Below are positions 32,840-44,318 of a stretch of DNA of 64,000 bases, piece after piece; within the stretch, counting starts at the first letter, position 1, and each line of letters opens with the position of its first letter. The notes beneath the pieces were generated by a model. That model was given only the letters and a program-made list of their open reading frames with translations. It was not told the origin of the DNA and searched no databases. The translations under genes were made by a program, and so were the position numbers. The stretch covers positions 29,523,838 through 29,587,837 of the forward strand of contig NC_060059.1 of NCBI RefSeq assembly GCF_020283565.1. Reading direction: 5' to 3'. This DNA is from Trifolium pratense (taxonomy: Eukaryota > Streptophyta > Magnoliopsida > Fabales > Fabaceae).

Positions 32840-33451
32840 TTTTTCGTTTTGTAGAACTACCGATCATTTTTTTGTGTTAGTCTTTTGATACGTGAAAAGC
32901 ATATAGTGTTTGCCAAATATATGACATATATATTAGATTTTCATCGTTTTATTTGATGTGGAACATCATGAACATCTTCACTTCTTCCTAAACCCTTCAT
33001 AAAATTTTGAGAACTTGCTGATTAAGTTTAAAAATACCAATTTAAGTTAGTTAACATTTTCTGATAAAAAAGTTAGTGAATATTTTCTATTAAATGGATC
33101 TACTGAAACTAGTAGAAAAAAATTCAGTGAAAAAGAAAAATAAAACTTGGAGTTTTTAACATTTATTTTATGTAGTGTAGTGAGAAAGGAAAGAACAAAA
33201 TATTTGTTATATCCCTTTTGTAGTAACAGAGGAAAACAGAGGAAACAGAGAAGAAACATTTGTTTGTTTTGATCACAAGGGACCGATGAACTATCGTTCT
33301 CGTCACTGCCTCGCCGGAGATTGAAGTAGACTTGTTGTGGGAAGGAAAAGAAGAGCTTTAGAAAGTTCCAAAGAATGGAAGATTCATAACACTTACAAAC
33401 ATGTCATTTATGCTTATTTATTATCGAGATAGTGACATTCATTTGTTATAG

Positions 33452-33618
33452 GTTTTCTTTTCACCTCAAATATCTGGTCCAATAGACTGTCTAATCTGAT
33501 TCGGATGTTAGTTCTGATATCAAGTAATTTCAGTTCCCTATCAATCGTAGTTGCAGGAGATCGAACTGTGGTTCTTCCTACCAAGTTCATCATCAATCAC
33601 CATTAAACCAACTAACGA
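33452..33618 (-). mobile_element. tRNA-derived SINE (copy E)
   Basis: Orthologous to the SINE at 19030-19197: same position, same orientation, so it was inserted before the segmental duplication. Confidence 0.8.
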
Positions 33619-34946
33619 TTAATTTTGTTAACTTTTGATAAAATAACCCTTTGTATTTCATGAGTCTTGTCCGATTCAAATCTGTCACTTATTAAAAGTT
33701 GATGATACAAGAGTTGAGATATTTATATAAGGAAATTCCTTAAAATAATTGTATTAGTCAAAAAGTTGTAAAAAATTAGTTATTCAAATAACCGTTCTTT
33801 TTGTATTTGACTTTTTTTTCCTTCTCTTATACTTTTTCTTAGAGGTAAGTGTAGGTTAGATATTTGTTTTGAATAGTGTGAAAGTAAAATTTTCTAAAAT
33901 ATTACTCTTTCTGTCGTGATATATAAGAGCTCTTTCACAAATGTACAAAAATTAAGAAAAATAATTTTTATATGAAATTTGTCAATAATATACACATTTT
34001 TTTCCAAAATTACCCTTCAATTCTTTAGTTGTCATTAAATATTTGTTGCGGCTATTTTGGAATTTTTATTCACATTAAATTATTGTATTGTCATTGCATT
34101 TTTAAATTGTGTTTTACTTTTACGTCAACAATTAGTTCCTTAAGTCTTAAAAATTATCATGTAAAATAAGTATTAAAAAATATTAAGTTACCTGTCAATT
34201 TAAAAAATTAGATTTTGCAGATAAGATATAACAAAAACAAAAGAAAGAAAAAGATATAATTCTTTTTTTCTTTTACTTATGATATAATTTTGTTTTCTTT
34301 GTTGAGATATTTATGTTACATGGACCGGGTGTGGATAGAAAAATTCTACTAAGGCCCAATAAGAAGTGGTCCAATAATGATCCAATCCACGGTTTCGAAT
34401 AACGCAGGACGGGATAAATTGTTAAGACGCCAACAGCTGAAAATTGTGGCGCTAAGTGAGGAAAAATATCTCCTCCATGATCTCCCACTCTGACGATCCT
34501 TAAGGAAGAAGATAACAACCACCCTCCATTATAAAAACAATAAATAAAATATGTTGAAAACTTGAAAAATATTAAAAAATAACAAATTTATTGAAATAAA
34601 CCGTGATAAAATTAAATTAAACAATATTATAAAAAAAGTAGAAACAAAATTTAAATGCACTTTTTTTTACAGTAAAATTAAATGCACGTTGATTTATAGT
34701 TAAAATTCGAATTGGAATATGATGCTAAAATATAAAGAAGCAAATAATTCATACAATTTTAAAAAAAATTAGATTTTCTTATAAAAAAATAGATTTTAAA
34801 CATAAGATATAACCGGAAAAAAATATAATATATTTAGTTTGTTGAGATATCACCAATGAATTGGTCCAAGTGGTAAAGGTTCTGTACCGTTTGCCCTAAC
34901 ATTTTTTCCTCTTCTTTTTCCTTAGAAGTAAGAAGCTAGACCAAAC

Positions 34947-35596
34947 TAGGGGTGCTCGCGGTTCGGTTTGGATCGGTTTTGAGGCAAAAACTCATCCGAT
35001 CCAAAAATAAATTCATTTGCGGTTTGGTTCGGTTTTGGATGACAATTAAAAAAAATCCGATCCAATCCGATCCAATATTATGCGGTTTAATTTGGATCGG
35101 TTTTTGGATATCCAAATTATAAATTATAATTTTTTTTAATAAATATAAATATTATAAAAAACGCTACAAAATAATAGTTTGACATTTTTGACAAAATAAA
35201 TATTAAGTTTAATGTAAAATATAACATATAATATATTGAAAATTAATATTTTAGAATGACAATTACCAATTATATTCGAAACATATAAAAAGTAAAATAA
35301 AAATAGATTAAATTAAACTAACATATAGTATTAACAAAATTTAAAATGAAAAAAAAGGTTAATGCAATATATATATTTATACTAATAAAAAGATAAATAA
35401 ATATTAAAATATATGTATGCGGTTTGGTTCGGTTTGGATCGGTTTTAAGAAATCAACCCAAAATCCGATCCGATCCAGCGGTTTTCACAAAAGAACATCC
35501 AAACACATCCAAAAAACTTCGGTTTTTTGCGGTTTTCGGTTTTTTTGGATCGGTTCTCGGTTTTTATTTGGATTGGTTTGGATTTGAGCACCCCTA
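34947..35596. mobile_element. hAT-like MITE (only in copy E)
   Basis: Termini TAGGGGTGCTCG / GAGCACCCCTA. Duplication GACCAAAC at 34939-34946 and 35597-35604. The empty site is GTTAGACCAAACAACAATTT near 21220 in copy C. Confidence 0.95.
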
Positions 35597-36099
35597 GACC
35601 AAACAACATTTTTTAAAAACTCTAGTAAGAAAAAAAAAAACAGCTTTTATATTTTAAGAAAAATTATAATATATTATCAAATATATCTTTTAACCTTATT
35701 ATAATAATTAAAAAAATTACTTTTAACTTTTTTTTTTTATAAAAAAGTACTTTATGATTAAAGTTATTAGTTTTAAAGTTATTATTTCTAAATTTATGAT
35801 TAAGATAGCTTCTACACCTAATAAAAGATGGGCCAAACAGTACCTTAGTCCCCTTAAGCATGTGGTCAGGGGTTCAATTCTCTTCTCATGCGTATTGATA
35901 AAATTCGGTTGGGAGGGGAGAACCCACCTTGTGTGCCCCACACGTACCCCGACAAAGATAAATGTTAGTCATCGCTAACGACGGTAAAAAGATAGTCTGC
36001 TTAAATAAATTTGAAAAGTTAAAAACGTAAAAAAGAAAATAAATTAAATCTCTTTGATATTTTGTTGAGAGAGATATCACTACAAGAATTCCTTGCATT

Positions 36100-36600
36100 T
36101 CCGACAAACATTTCCTACCAAAATTGTATTGGTAGGTGAACAGTACCGATTCTGAACATTTTCTTAAGTTGCACGCCTTTTGAGGAACGTTTCCTACGAC
36201 CATTTTTGTAGGAAATGTCTTTGACCGTTGAATAAACGTTTCCTACAAACATTTTCGTCGGAATTGTTTTATTATAAATAGAAATTAAAATCGAAAAACA
36301 TTTCCTACCAACATTTTCGTCGGAATTGTTTTATTATAAATAGAAATTAAAATCGAAAAACATTTCCTACCAACATTTTCGTCGGAATTGTTTTATTATA
36401 AATAGAAATTAAAATCGAAAAACATTTCCTACCAACATTTCGTCGGAAATGTTTTATTTTAAAAAGAAATTAAATTGGCAGAACATTTCCTACCAACATT
36501 TCGTCGGAAATGTTTTATTTTAAAAAAAAATTAAATTGGCAGAACATTTCCTACCAACATTTCGTCGGAAATGTTTTATTTTAAAATAAAAAAAAGTTCC
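36100..36600. repeat. CACTA left subterminal repeats
   Basis: About six tandem units of 60-62 bp (ACATTTCCTACCAACATTTT core, with TCGTCGGAA), from about 36236 to 36600. In En/Spm elements such arrays bind the TNPA protein; that role is inferred here. Confidence 0.85.
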
Positions 36601-37396
36601 AACGTAACACAATCATCATCAATGATGCTCCAACCACCCTTTACCAATAATATTGAATGAATTGTGCAACGGGAGAGTACAGTACAGCATTTCTTTCTTC
36701 TTCACCAAATTTCAACAAACACACCATTTCTTTCTTCTTCACTTCCATCTCATATTTTTTTCTTTAAATTTTATATCCATCTACTATTCTCTAATTTTGT
36801 GTGCACCGACATCTATTTTGCAATGAGATTATTATACGGTTCGTTTTGTCTTTTTTTTGGTACATGTTTTGTCAATTTATTTTATTTACATAGTTAGTTA
36901 TTATATAATGTTGTATATTATTTTTATTAATCTTAATTTAATTTATTCTTTTTTTGTAGTGTGATTGTTGTTGTGTTGCTGCTGTTGTTGTTGCTTTTTG
37001 TGGCTTTTTGTCATCATATTACATTATTTGAGGTTAGTTTGTCTAATTTATTTGAAATTGTTAGGATAAAAAAAATATTATCATTATTCATAAAAATATT
37101 AGTTGATAAAGAAGTGGAGTTAAAAAAAATTAATATAAATGTTTTTTTATTATAAAAAATTAATATAAATGTTATTATACTATATATAGTTTTGGATAAA
37201 AAAAAAATATTAGTGAGAGATGATATACGCAGGAGATGTTTAGTAAAAAAAATTATGATTATTAAAAAATATTAGTTTTGGATAAAAAAAAATATTAGTA
37301 AAAAATATCATCATTATTGTTTGATGTTTAGTAAAAAATATTATCATTATTGTTTTGAATTAATGTCAATGATATACGCAGGAGATTGATCAATAT

Positions 37397-38287
37397 ATGT
37401 CTCATCGGAGTTGGATGTATGATAGAAAATATCCGGGTGGTAGGATAGTTAAAGCGCGTTTTAAGGATGGAGTTGAAGAATTTGTTACTTACGCGATGTC
37501 GCAAGATATTGTTAAAAGTGAGGGAGGGATAAGATGTCCGTGTATTAAATGTATGTGTGGGTCGATTGAGAGCGCAGAAAATGTCAAAGCTCATTTAGAG
37601 AAGGTCGGCTTTATGAATGATTATTATGTGTGGAAACATCATGGTGAACGAGAGCCGATGAATATTAATATTGAGTTTGATGTTAATACGGACGTGTCGA
37701 GTAGTGGAGCGCAAGCGGAGTGTGGAAATTTTGGTCGGATGCAAGAAATGGTCGGTGACGCTCTCGGGGTGAACATGTCCTACGAAGGGGGAGGCCAAGA
37801 GGAAATAATCCCGAACAACAAAGCACTGAAGTTTTATGCAATGATGGAGGAAGTAAACAAACCGTTGTATGAAGGGGCGTCTGACTCGAAGTTATCCATG
37901 TGTGTGAGACTCTTAGCTGCCAAGTCAAATTGGAATGTACCGGAAGATTGCTTGGAGTTCTTCTCAAAAATGATGTTGGATGCGACTCCTGTAAAAGACA
38001 ACATGCCGACAAGTTATTACGATGCGAGTAGGTTGGTGTCGAAGTTAGGGTTGCAAGTTAAAAAGATTGATTGTTGTGTTAATGGGTGCATGTTGTTTTA
38101 TGACAATGAGTTCGGTACAAATGATGGCGCGTTGGAGGAGTGTAAATTTTGCAATGCACCGAGGTATCAAGTCCGCAACAGTGACATTCATCGCAAACAA
38201 AAAAAGGTCTCAGTCATCTTGACCCAATGGCCTTGTATAATCGTCGAAATCAGTCGGCAGTTATCATGGAGCCCGGTTCCATATTAA
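37397..38287 (+). pseudogene. TNPD-type transposase, N-terminal part only
   Basis: Open for 296 codons. It begins MSHRSWMYDRKYPGGR and contains the transposase-associated domain of En/Spm TNPD proteins (residues about 5-80: EEFVTYAMSQ, IRCPCIKCMC, HLEKVGFMNDYYVWKHHG) and later the lead-in to the TNP2 domain (CVNGCMLFYDNE, CKFCNAPRYQ, IHRKQKKV). From about 38205 the frame runs into unrelated sequence and stops. The catalytic core, several hundred residues, is gone. The junction marks an internal deletion between the TNPD and TNPA genes. Confidence 0.85.
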
Positions 38288-40522
38288 GGCCACCTACATT
38301 TCATTCATATGCACGGGAGCCTAGTTCCACTACATTTCGGCCGGCTACATTTAATCCACCATACCAGCTTACATTTCAGTCCCATGTACAAGAGCCTGGT
38401 TGCACTCCACCGGCATTACAATCTACTACATTTCGGCCGACTACATTTCGGCCATATGCACAAGACCCTATGTTTCAGAACCACACTAGTTTTTTGGATT
38501 TCCTAGGAACATTTGGGCCCCCGCAACAACAACACCAACAACAGCCACAACAATCCTTGCCACAACCATCCACACAACAACAATCCTCGACACAACAATC
38601 ATCGCCACAACAATCATCGCCACAACAATCCACGCAACAACAATCCTCGACACAACAATCCACACAACAACAATCCACGCCACAACAATCCACCCAACAA
38701 TCCACGCCACAAGATCAAGAAGAGGAACAATATCACACCGTGCATCGTTCACGACGAAAATTCAATTCAGAAGTTAAATACTTGGGCAAAAAAATCTTAA
38801 TCTACCCTGTGGGTAATGGGTAAGTATTAAAAAAATTGCTACGCACTTTGATTTATTTATTTTCTTTAAAAATGCATAGTTTAATTAACAATTTAAATGT
38901 TTAGGTTGGAGCCATGTACGGAGGTGGCTTTTTATATAACCAAAGCTATCAAAGCCGTCTACAAAGATTTTTATCCCACCTTTGCAGCTTTGATTAAAGC
39001 ACAAGGGGTCAAAGAGGAAATGTTTGAGGTGCTTTCAAACAATTGCACGTGGGAGCCTCATCATCGTGAAGATGTTGAAAACAATTTTTATTTTACAGCC
39101 GGTGAACGATTGAAGGACATGTTGTTTGATGCAAGAGAGAATTACAAAGTAAAGCATGATCCCCCGGAGCATCCATATCGGCCTAATTGGATTGGAGAAG
39201 AAGCTTGGCAAAAACTGTTGTTTTATTGGGAAAATGACCCAACTTTTAAAAAACGCTCCCAGGCAAACAAAGGTAACAGAAACTCAAGCAAAGGGGGCAA
39301 TTTGCATACTCAGGGATCTGTCAGCGTCTATTGTCATGCTCAACAACTGGTAAAAATATATTTAATTTGTATATTTTTTGAAATATATGTAGATTTATGT
39401 CGCTATGTAGATCTGTCAGCGTCTTATATGTTTTTAGTTCTATAAAATTGTTTAATTCCAAGCTCTATTGTTACTTAGCTTACAAAGGTTGATTACTGCC
39501 ACACTTATGTTGTTAGCTTACAAAATGATGTTGTTATTACTGTCTGGACTGTGGTTTTCGACTGGCTGCAGCTACCGTTTATTGTCTGCTATTCATGTTA
39601 TTTTATTAGGCCTGTTTGTCTGCTTTTGCAGCAGCAACTCTGCTTTTGCAGCAGCAACTCTGCTTTTGCAGCAGCAACTCAGTCTGCTTTTGGACTGAGT
39701 TTTTGTTTTGATTATTCAGTAGTTTTCCCGTGTGTTTGGCTCTATTTGTACCGTTTTCTTTCCTTGTTTTTGTGCTGGATCTTCTTGTATCCAATAATAT
39801 GCTAGTACTCCTTATAATTGATTATTTTGTTGTGTGTGTAAAACTAGATAAAAGAGAAGGGTTCCAATGTAGACATCCCTGACATCCACAAAGATACTCA
39901 CACAAAGAGCACGGGTGCCTATGTGGATCAGCGGTCTGAGACTACTCAGGTGAACTTGTAATTTGATATTTTTTTGAATTATTTTCTAATAGTTTTATGC
40001 ATTAATTTTTATTTGACTTTATTAATTATTTATTATGTATGTATGCAGAAGTTATATGATGACTACATTGAGAAATTTCTGGAAAAACATACCGAGTATT
40101 CCAACCGTGATGAAATACCCGGCATCATCCGACGAGATATTTGGCAGGAGGTATCTGGACCCGGGACGAAGAAGACCAAATATGGTTTTGGGAAGTTAGC
40201 CCCCAACGTGAGACATGAAAACCTTATCCATATTCCTACACCTGAAGAAAGGTCTCGTCTTGTACCACTGCCCCCTGCGGCGCAAGCAGAAATTCGAAGA
40301 TTGACTCAGGAGTTGCAGGCACAAAGAGAGGAGCTAAATAGGCGGGCCCAACAAGATGAAGAGAGGCATCAAATGATGCAGCAAATGATGGAGGAGCAAA
40401 GAAGAGAAATGAGCGCGTTAAAGGAAATGTTAGCTTCTTCGTCCAGGAATGCTCCAATTGACGAAACTAATCCTCACGAGGACTCAACTAATTCTAATAA
40501 TGGGGACACAGACGCAAATTAG
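38227..40522 (+). CDS. TNPA-like (Transposase_24 family) protein of the CACTA element
   Basis: Four exons joined by GT-AG introns: 38227-38819, 38905-39349, 39848-39949 and 40049-40522, giving about 537 aa (a start at 38269 would also fit; the 5' part may be fused by deletion). Exon 1 is a low-complexity Pro/Gln/Ser stretch (QQSSPQQSTQQQ). Exon 2 has TEVAFYITKAIKAVYKDFYP and PPEHPYRPNWIGEEAWQKLL. Exon 3 has DTHTKSTGAYVDQRSETTQ. Exon 4 reads KYGFGKLAPNVRHENL, then a coiled coil (EIRRLTQELQAQREELNRRA). This is the plant Ptta/En-Spm family of accessory transposase proteins, thought to bind element ends. It may still be expressed and act in trans. Confidence 0.75.
38560..38712 (+). repeat. CCACAACAATC minisatellite encoding Gln/Ser/Pro
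   Basis: Roughly 9-15 bp units (CCACAACAATCATCG, CAACAATCCACG) in the TNPA-like exon 1. Confidence 0.9.
39621..39680 (+). repeat. perfect 20-bp tandem triplication in an intron
   Basis: TGCTTTTGCAGCAGCAACTC three times without mismatch. Each unit contains a consensus-like 3' splice site (TTTTGCAG). It lies in the intron 39350-39847. Confidence 0.95.
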
Positions 40523-40694
40523 ATAACAAAGGTATTACTCTTGATTTTTTAAGCTTACTCTTTTTGCCTCCCATATCTCATTTTCTCTCTTTTTATTGAT
40601 GTTGCAGCAACTCTGTACAGTTTAGGGACTGATTTTGCGTAACTCGGATGGCGAAACAGTCTGAAGTGCATGCAAAAGAGAAGACTTTATGTTG

Positions 40695-40990
40695 ATCTGC
40701 TTATGGCTGAAGCGCTGGGGTTTTGTTGGCTGAAGCACTAAAGACTTTCTATTCATTTTGATGCTGCTAATGTGGTAAACTGTATTTATAGAAATTCTAG
40801 CTTTGCTGCTATTAATTTAATTGTCAAGGATTGTAGGAAGTTAATGACTAGGTTGACAAATGTATATGTTTTGTTTGTTGGTAGAACACAAATTCTGGTG
40901 CTCACAATATGGCCTCTTTGACTAGTATTATAGGTAATAGAATTTGGGTAATAGTATTATGGGTACAATTTGGCCTCTTTCTGTTTCTAT
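40695..40990 (+). pseudogene. RNase H-like fragment inside the CACTA element
   Basis: A frame running from about 40757 reads FDAANVVNCIYRNSSFAAIN, then LIVKDCRKLMTRLTNVYVLF and VGRTQNSGAHNMASL, matching the C-terminal half of the plant RNase H-like (RVT_3) domain found in LINE-derived proteins. Just upstream, MAEALGFCWLK recalls the start of the same domain in another frame. The catalytic front part is missing, so it is a captured remnant. Confidence 0.7.
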
Positions 40991-41933
40991 AGTTGTTTGC
41001 TGTTCCGTGTAACATTAATGGCTGTGTTTCAGCTTGTTCTTAATGAATTATGTTTAACCTCAAAAAAATGTTGTGTATCATATTGCTACTTTGGTATATT
41101 GCTACTTTGGTTGATTATATTGTTTTGGGATGCAATGGTTTTGTAATTGGCTTAATAATGAATTATGTGAGGGTATAAAATAAATGAATTTTCAGGTTTA
41201 AAGGGATTGTGGATATTTTTGACGAGGTAAAAGTTATCTCGTGGAAGTGGAGTGTGGAGAGCCCGGTATTTGTTTCAATAGTGGTTAGTGTTTCAGTTTT
41301 GGAGTGGGGCGCTGTTTTTGCTTTCCGTGTTTCCGTGTTTCTGTTTTTTAGTTCCTTTGCTGGGCTGTTTGTTTCTCTTTTTTTCTGGTTTGGCAGGCTG
41401 CCTCCCTTTTGGTTTTGAGGTGGGTGCTTTAGTTCTCCTTAAGGTGAAGCCCCTCCTCTGCTTGTACTTCTTGCTTGTTCTCTTTAGTTCTCCTTTAGTT
41501 CCTCCTGATGTATCTGTTAGTAATTGGAATTGGAGTTAGTTTTCAGCAGAGAAAATCTGAGTTTGTAATTGGCTGCCCTCATGAGTTAATTTTTAGGTAT
41601 TGTGCAAAGGCTTAATTTTTAGTTTCTTTGTAATTTGACTTGTTGTGTAGTGGATTTTGCACACCTTGTGCTCAATTCACTCCTTATGTAGACCTTTGTA
41701 ATTAATTTGATACCTTGTGTAGTGGATTTATACAAAATGAAATTTTGGGCGCCAAAATATTTCTTAATGAAGCAGAGCGAAAGTTCGAATTTTCAGTTTT
41801 TGAAAATTTGTATTTTTGGAGCCAAATTTGAATTTATTTGGCGCAAAATTCAAATTTAGTTTTGGTGCAGTTTTTAAAACCTAATTTTAATTCAATTTAA
41901 AAAAAGCTGAAGCTATTTTTTTTTTAAATATTA
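40991..41933. other. CACTA 3' non-coding region
   Basis: T-rich sequence with no recognisable domain; the frames at 41209-41539 are low-complexity Phe/Leu/Val. Confidence 0.5.
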
Positions 41934-42260
41934 AATACAGTACCTACCAGATTTTTGTAGGTAATGTTCTGACTGAAAAGTTCCAACCGAAATACATTTC
42001 CTACCAAATTTTTGTAGGTAATGTTCTGACAAAAGTGGTCCCCTTGCCCAAATACATTTCCTACCAAATTTCGTAGGTAATGTTCTGACGGAAAGTGGTC
42101 CCCTGACACAAATACATTTCCTACAAAGTTCGTAGGAAATGTTGTCGGAATAGTCAGCTTTTTCCCTACAAATATGTTGGTAGGAAATGTCGTCGGAAAT
42201 GCTACAATTCCTACGAAAATTGGCACTATTCCCACAAAAATTTTTGTAGGAAAGGCAGAG
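41934..42260. repeat. CACTA right subterminal repeats
   Basis: Four units of about 60 bp (AATACATTTCCTACCAAATT, TTGTAGGTAATGTTCTGAC), each a small palindrome (CCTACCAAATTTTTGTAGG). They share ACATTTCCTAC with the left array. Confidence 0.85.
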
Positions 42261-42276
42261 GATTCTTGTAGTGTAT

Positions 42277-42883
42277 ATGCTAAATGGAAAGAAGATATTT
42301 GTTGTGATATCTATACCAATTTATTTTTTTTTTAAGACGACTATACCAATTAAATCTTCATTTAAAAAATAGAATAAACGGTGAAATCGACATATGGCAT
42401 AAAAAAGTAAAAAACCTTACTTTTTTTTTATCCGACAAAAGTACGAAATTCCGAGAATAAGAGTTTTGTGTTCGTCCAAACCTTACTTTATATATATAAA
42501 GAAAAGAATAAAAATAACAACTAACAAAGATATGTATTGATTTAATTTATTTATTTTTTTTATGATTAATTACATTACATAAAAACGAGTCCATCCCACA
42601 AATAAAGGATATAAAACTAACAACTAACTAAGATAATTTAGTCAAAAAAACTAACTAAGATAATGTATTAATTTAAATTATTTTTTATGAGAAGATATTT
42701 GATATATGTTACCTAAAAAAGATAAGAAATATGATACTAAAACACACATAGTGTTACTATATATAATAAGTAAAGTGAGGAGGGTTGTTAACTCACACTT
42801 GCAAGTTGCAACCCTAATCATATTCATTCACACTCTCTATACATTGCTTGAGAAACAAGAAACTAATAAACGAACTTTGTTTC
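42277..42883 (+). promoter_or_regulatory. B3 copy 6 upstream region
   Basis: Continues the spacer after the CACTA element. TATA at about 42758-42768, AAGTAAAGTGAGGAGG, leader as in copy 4. It has a 29-bp local duplication (AACTAACTAAGATAAT, 42626-42664) not present in copy 4. Confidence 0.7.
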
Positions 42884-43699
42884 ATGTCCTCTGATTACTC
42901 AATCATGGGTCTACACCTAATAACACCTGGTTCTTGCTCGTGTACAACACAACAACAACACTCCAAGCTCTACAATGACGATGTTGTTGGGACAAATTGG
43001 GATGTTTGTGATTATGATCTTCCATTGAAGAAGAGAAAGATCAAGAAGGAAAAGAGTGATCTTGGTAACCACACCAAGAATGATGATGCTGATGAAAGAA
43101 ATTGGGATGACTGGGAATATCATCTTCCAATAAAGAAGAGAAAGATCAAGGGAAGAATTTGGAGCTATTGCGAATATGATCTTCCATTGAAAAAGAGAAA
43201 GATCAACAGGGAAAAGAGTGATCTCGGCTACAACAACAACGACAACGTTTCTTTTCTCTTTTCTTCCATTGAAAACAATGTTTCTTCGTCTACCAGCCAT
43301 GAAGACACAAAAATCGCCAACAAACAAGAAACTAAGAAGTCGGGTAATGCTGATGATGAATGGGAGATCAAGAAGGTGCTTGAAAAGAGCGATGTTTGTC
43401 GCACTTTGAGTAGGCTTATGTTGAAGAAAGAATTGACTCAAGAGTTTGTGATTCCGGTGGTGTTGGGTGGTGCTAAAGCTGCTGAGAAAAAAGGAGTGGA
43501 AGTTCAAGTATGGGACGTTGACACAAAGTCTCTTCATTCTCTCGTTTTCAAGATATGGACTTCCGCACAAAGCCACGTTTTCAATAAGAGATGGGTCAAA
43601 GATTTTGTTCATAGAAGGGAATTAAAGAAAGGAGATCAAATTGGCTTACATTGGGATAAAGATAACGGACGCTTTAACTTTTCCGTAATTAGTTTATAA
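42884..43699 (+). CDS. B3 domain protein, copy 6
   Basis: 271 aa from ATG 42884 (alternative Met at 42905). Same design as copy 4: Gln run (shorter), three basic motifs (CDYDLPLKKRKIK, WEYHLPIKKRKIK, CEYDLPLKKRKIN), short Asn tract, and an intact C-terminal B3 (SRLMLKKELTQEFVIPVVLG, VEVQVWDVDTKSLHSLVFKI, HRRELKKGDQIGLHWD). It differs from copy 4 by a few residues and tract lengths. It is the only B3 copy with an intact convergent REM gene (44319-45763), the stop codons being about 620 bp apart. Confidence 0.88.
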   Translation: MSSDYSIMGLHLITPGSCSCTTQQQHSKLYNDDVVGTNWDVCDYDLPLKKRKIKKEKSDLGNHTKNDDADERNWDDWEYHLPIKKRKIKGRIWSYCEYDLPLKKRKINREKSDLGYNNNDNVSFLFSSIENNVSSSTSHEDTKIANKQETKKSGNADDEWEIKKVLEKSDVCRTLSRLMLKKELTQEFVIPVVLGGAKAAEKKGVEVQVWDVDTKSLHSLVFKIWTSAQSHVFNKRWVKDFVHRRELKKGDQIGLHWDKDNGRFNFSVISL

Positions 43700-44318
43700 T
43701 TTTTCGTTGTGTAGAACTACCGATCATTTTCTTGTGTAGTCTTTTGATACGTGAAAAGCATATTGTGTTTGCCAAATATATGACATATATATATATTAGA
43801 TTTTCGTTGTTTTATTTGATGTGGAAGTCGTTTATCCTTCATTGATTATAGATTTATTTTATTCTATGATGTCCTATATAAATATGAATTATTTAGAAAA
43901 TTATAATTTAACTATAGCAAAAATCAAAACAAATAGTATTCAAATGAAAAATATGCCCATATAGATCTAGCTCCAAAATCAAGATTGAAATTGAAACCTA
44001 ATCTAATATAATTCAACAATAAGATAAGAGACATATCAAATTTCAAAAGCAAATTTCCTCCTAAATTGTCACAAAGATGTAAGAGATATATGGAAGTTGT
44101 GTATAGAGCATAGAGGATGAACTTATACATAATAAATCATTTATAGAGCTGCAAACATTTATCACATCATATAGAAATCAAACCAAAGTTCTGGAATACA
44201 CAACTTTATACATCTCATAATCAATCTTGATCTACCATAATTAAGAGTACATATAAATAAAATGCAGAATACATAATTAAGAATCACTCACTAGTGTTGT
44301 TTCCCCCTTGGTTCATTC

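Larger units (their letters stand above)
32950..36077. other. array spacer (copy E), no gene
   Basis: Duplicate of 18640-21700. It retains GGAGATTGAAGTAGACTTGT (33315 region), which copy C lost, but lacks the AACAAGTAGTAAAAAAACAG segment that copy C keeps. Carries its own hAT-like MITE and ends at the CACTA insertion. Confidence 0.75.
36078..42273 (+). mobile_element. CACTA (En/Spm) transposon, 6196 bp, defective
   Basis: Ends CACTACAAGAATTCC and GGATTCTTGTAGTG (inverted, about 13 bp). The 3-bp duplication TAT lies at 36075-36077 and 42274-42276. The empty site GAGAGATATATG is at about 21696-21707. Subterminal repeats at both ends carry ACATTTCCTACCAA. Inside are the N-terminal part of a TNPD-type transposase gene, a TNPA-like gene and an RNase H fragment. 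The TNP2 catalytic region is deleted, so it is non-autonomous. Confidence 0.95.

Noticed and set aside
38475..38752. Cys- or Val-rich minus-strand frames
   Set aside because: Antisense of the Gln/Ser minisatellite in the TNPA-like exon.
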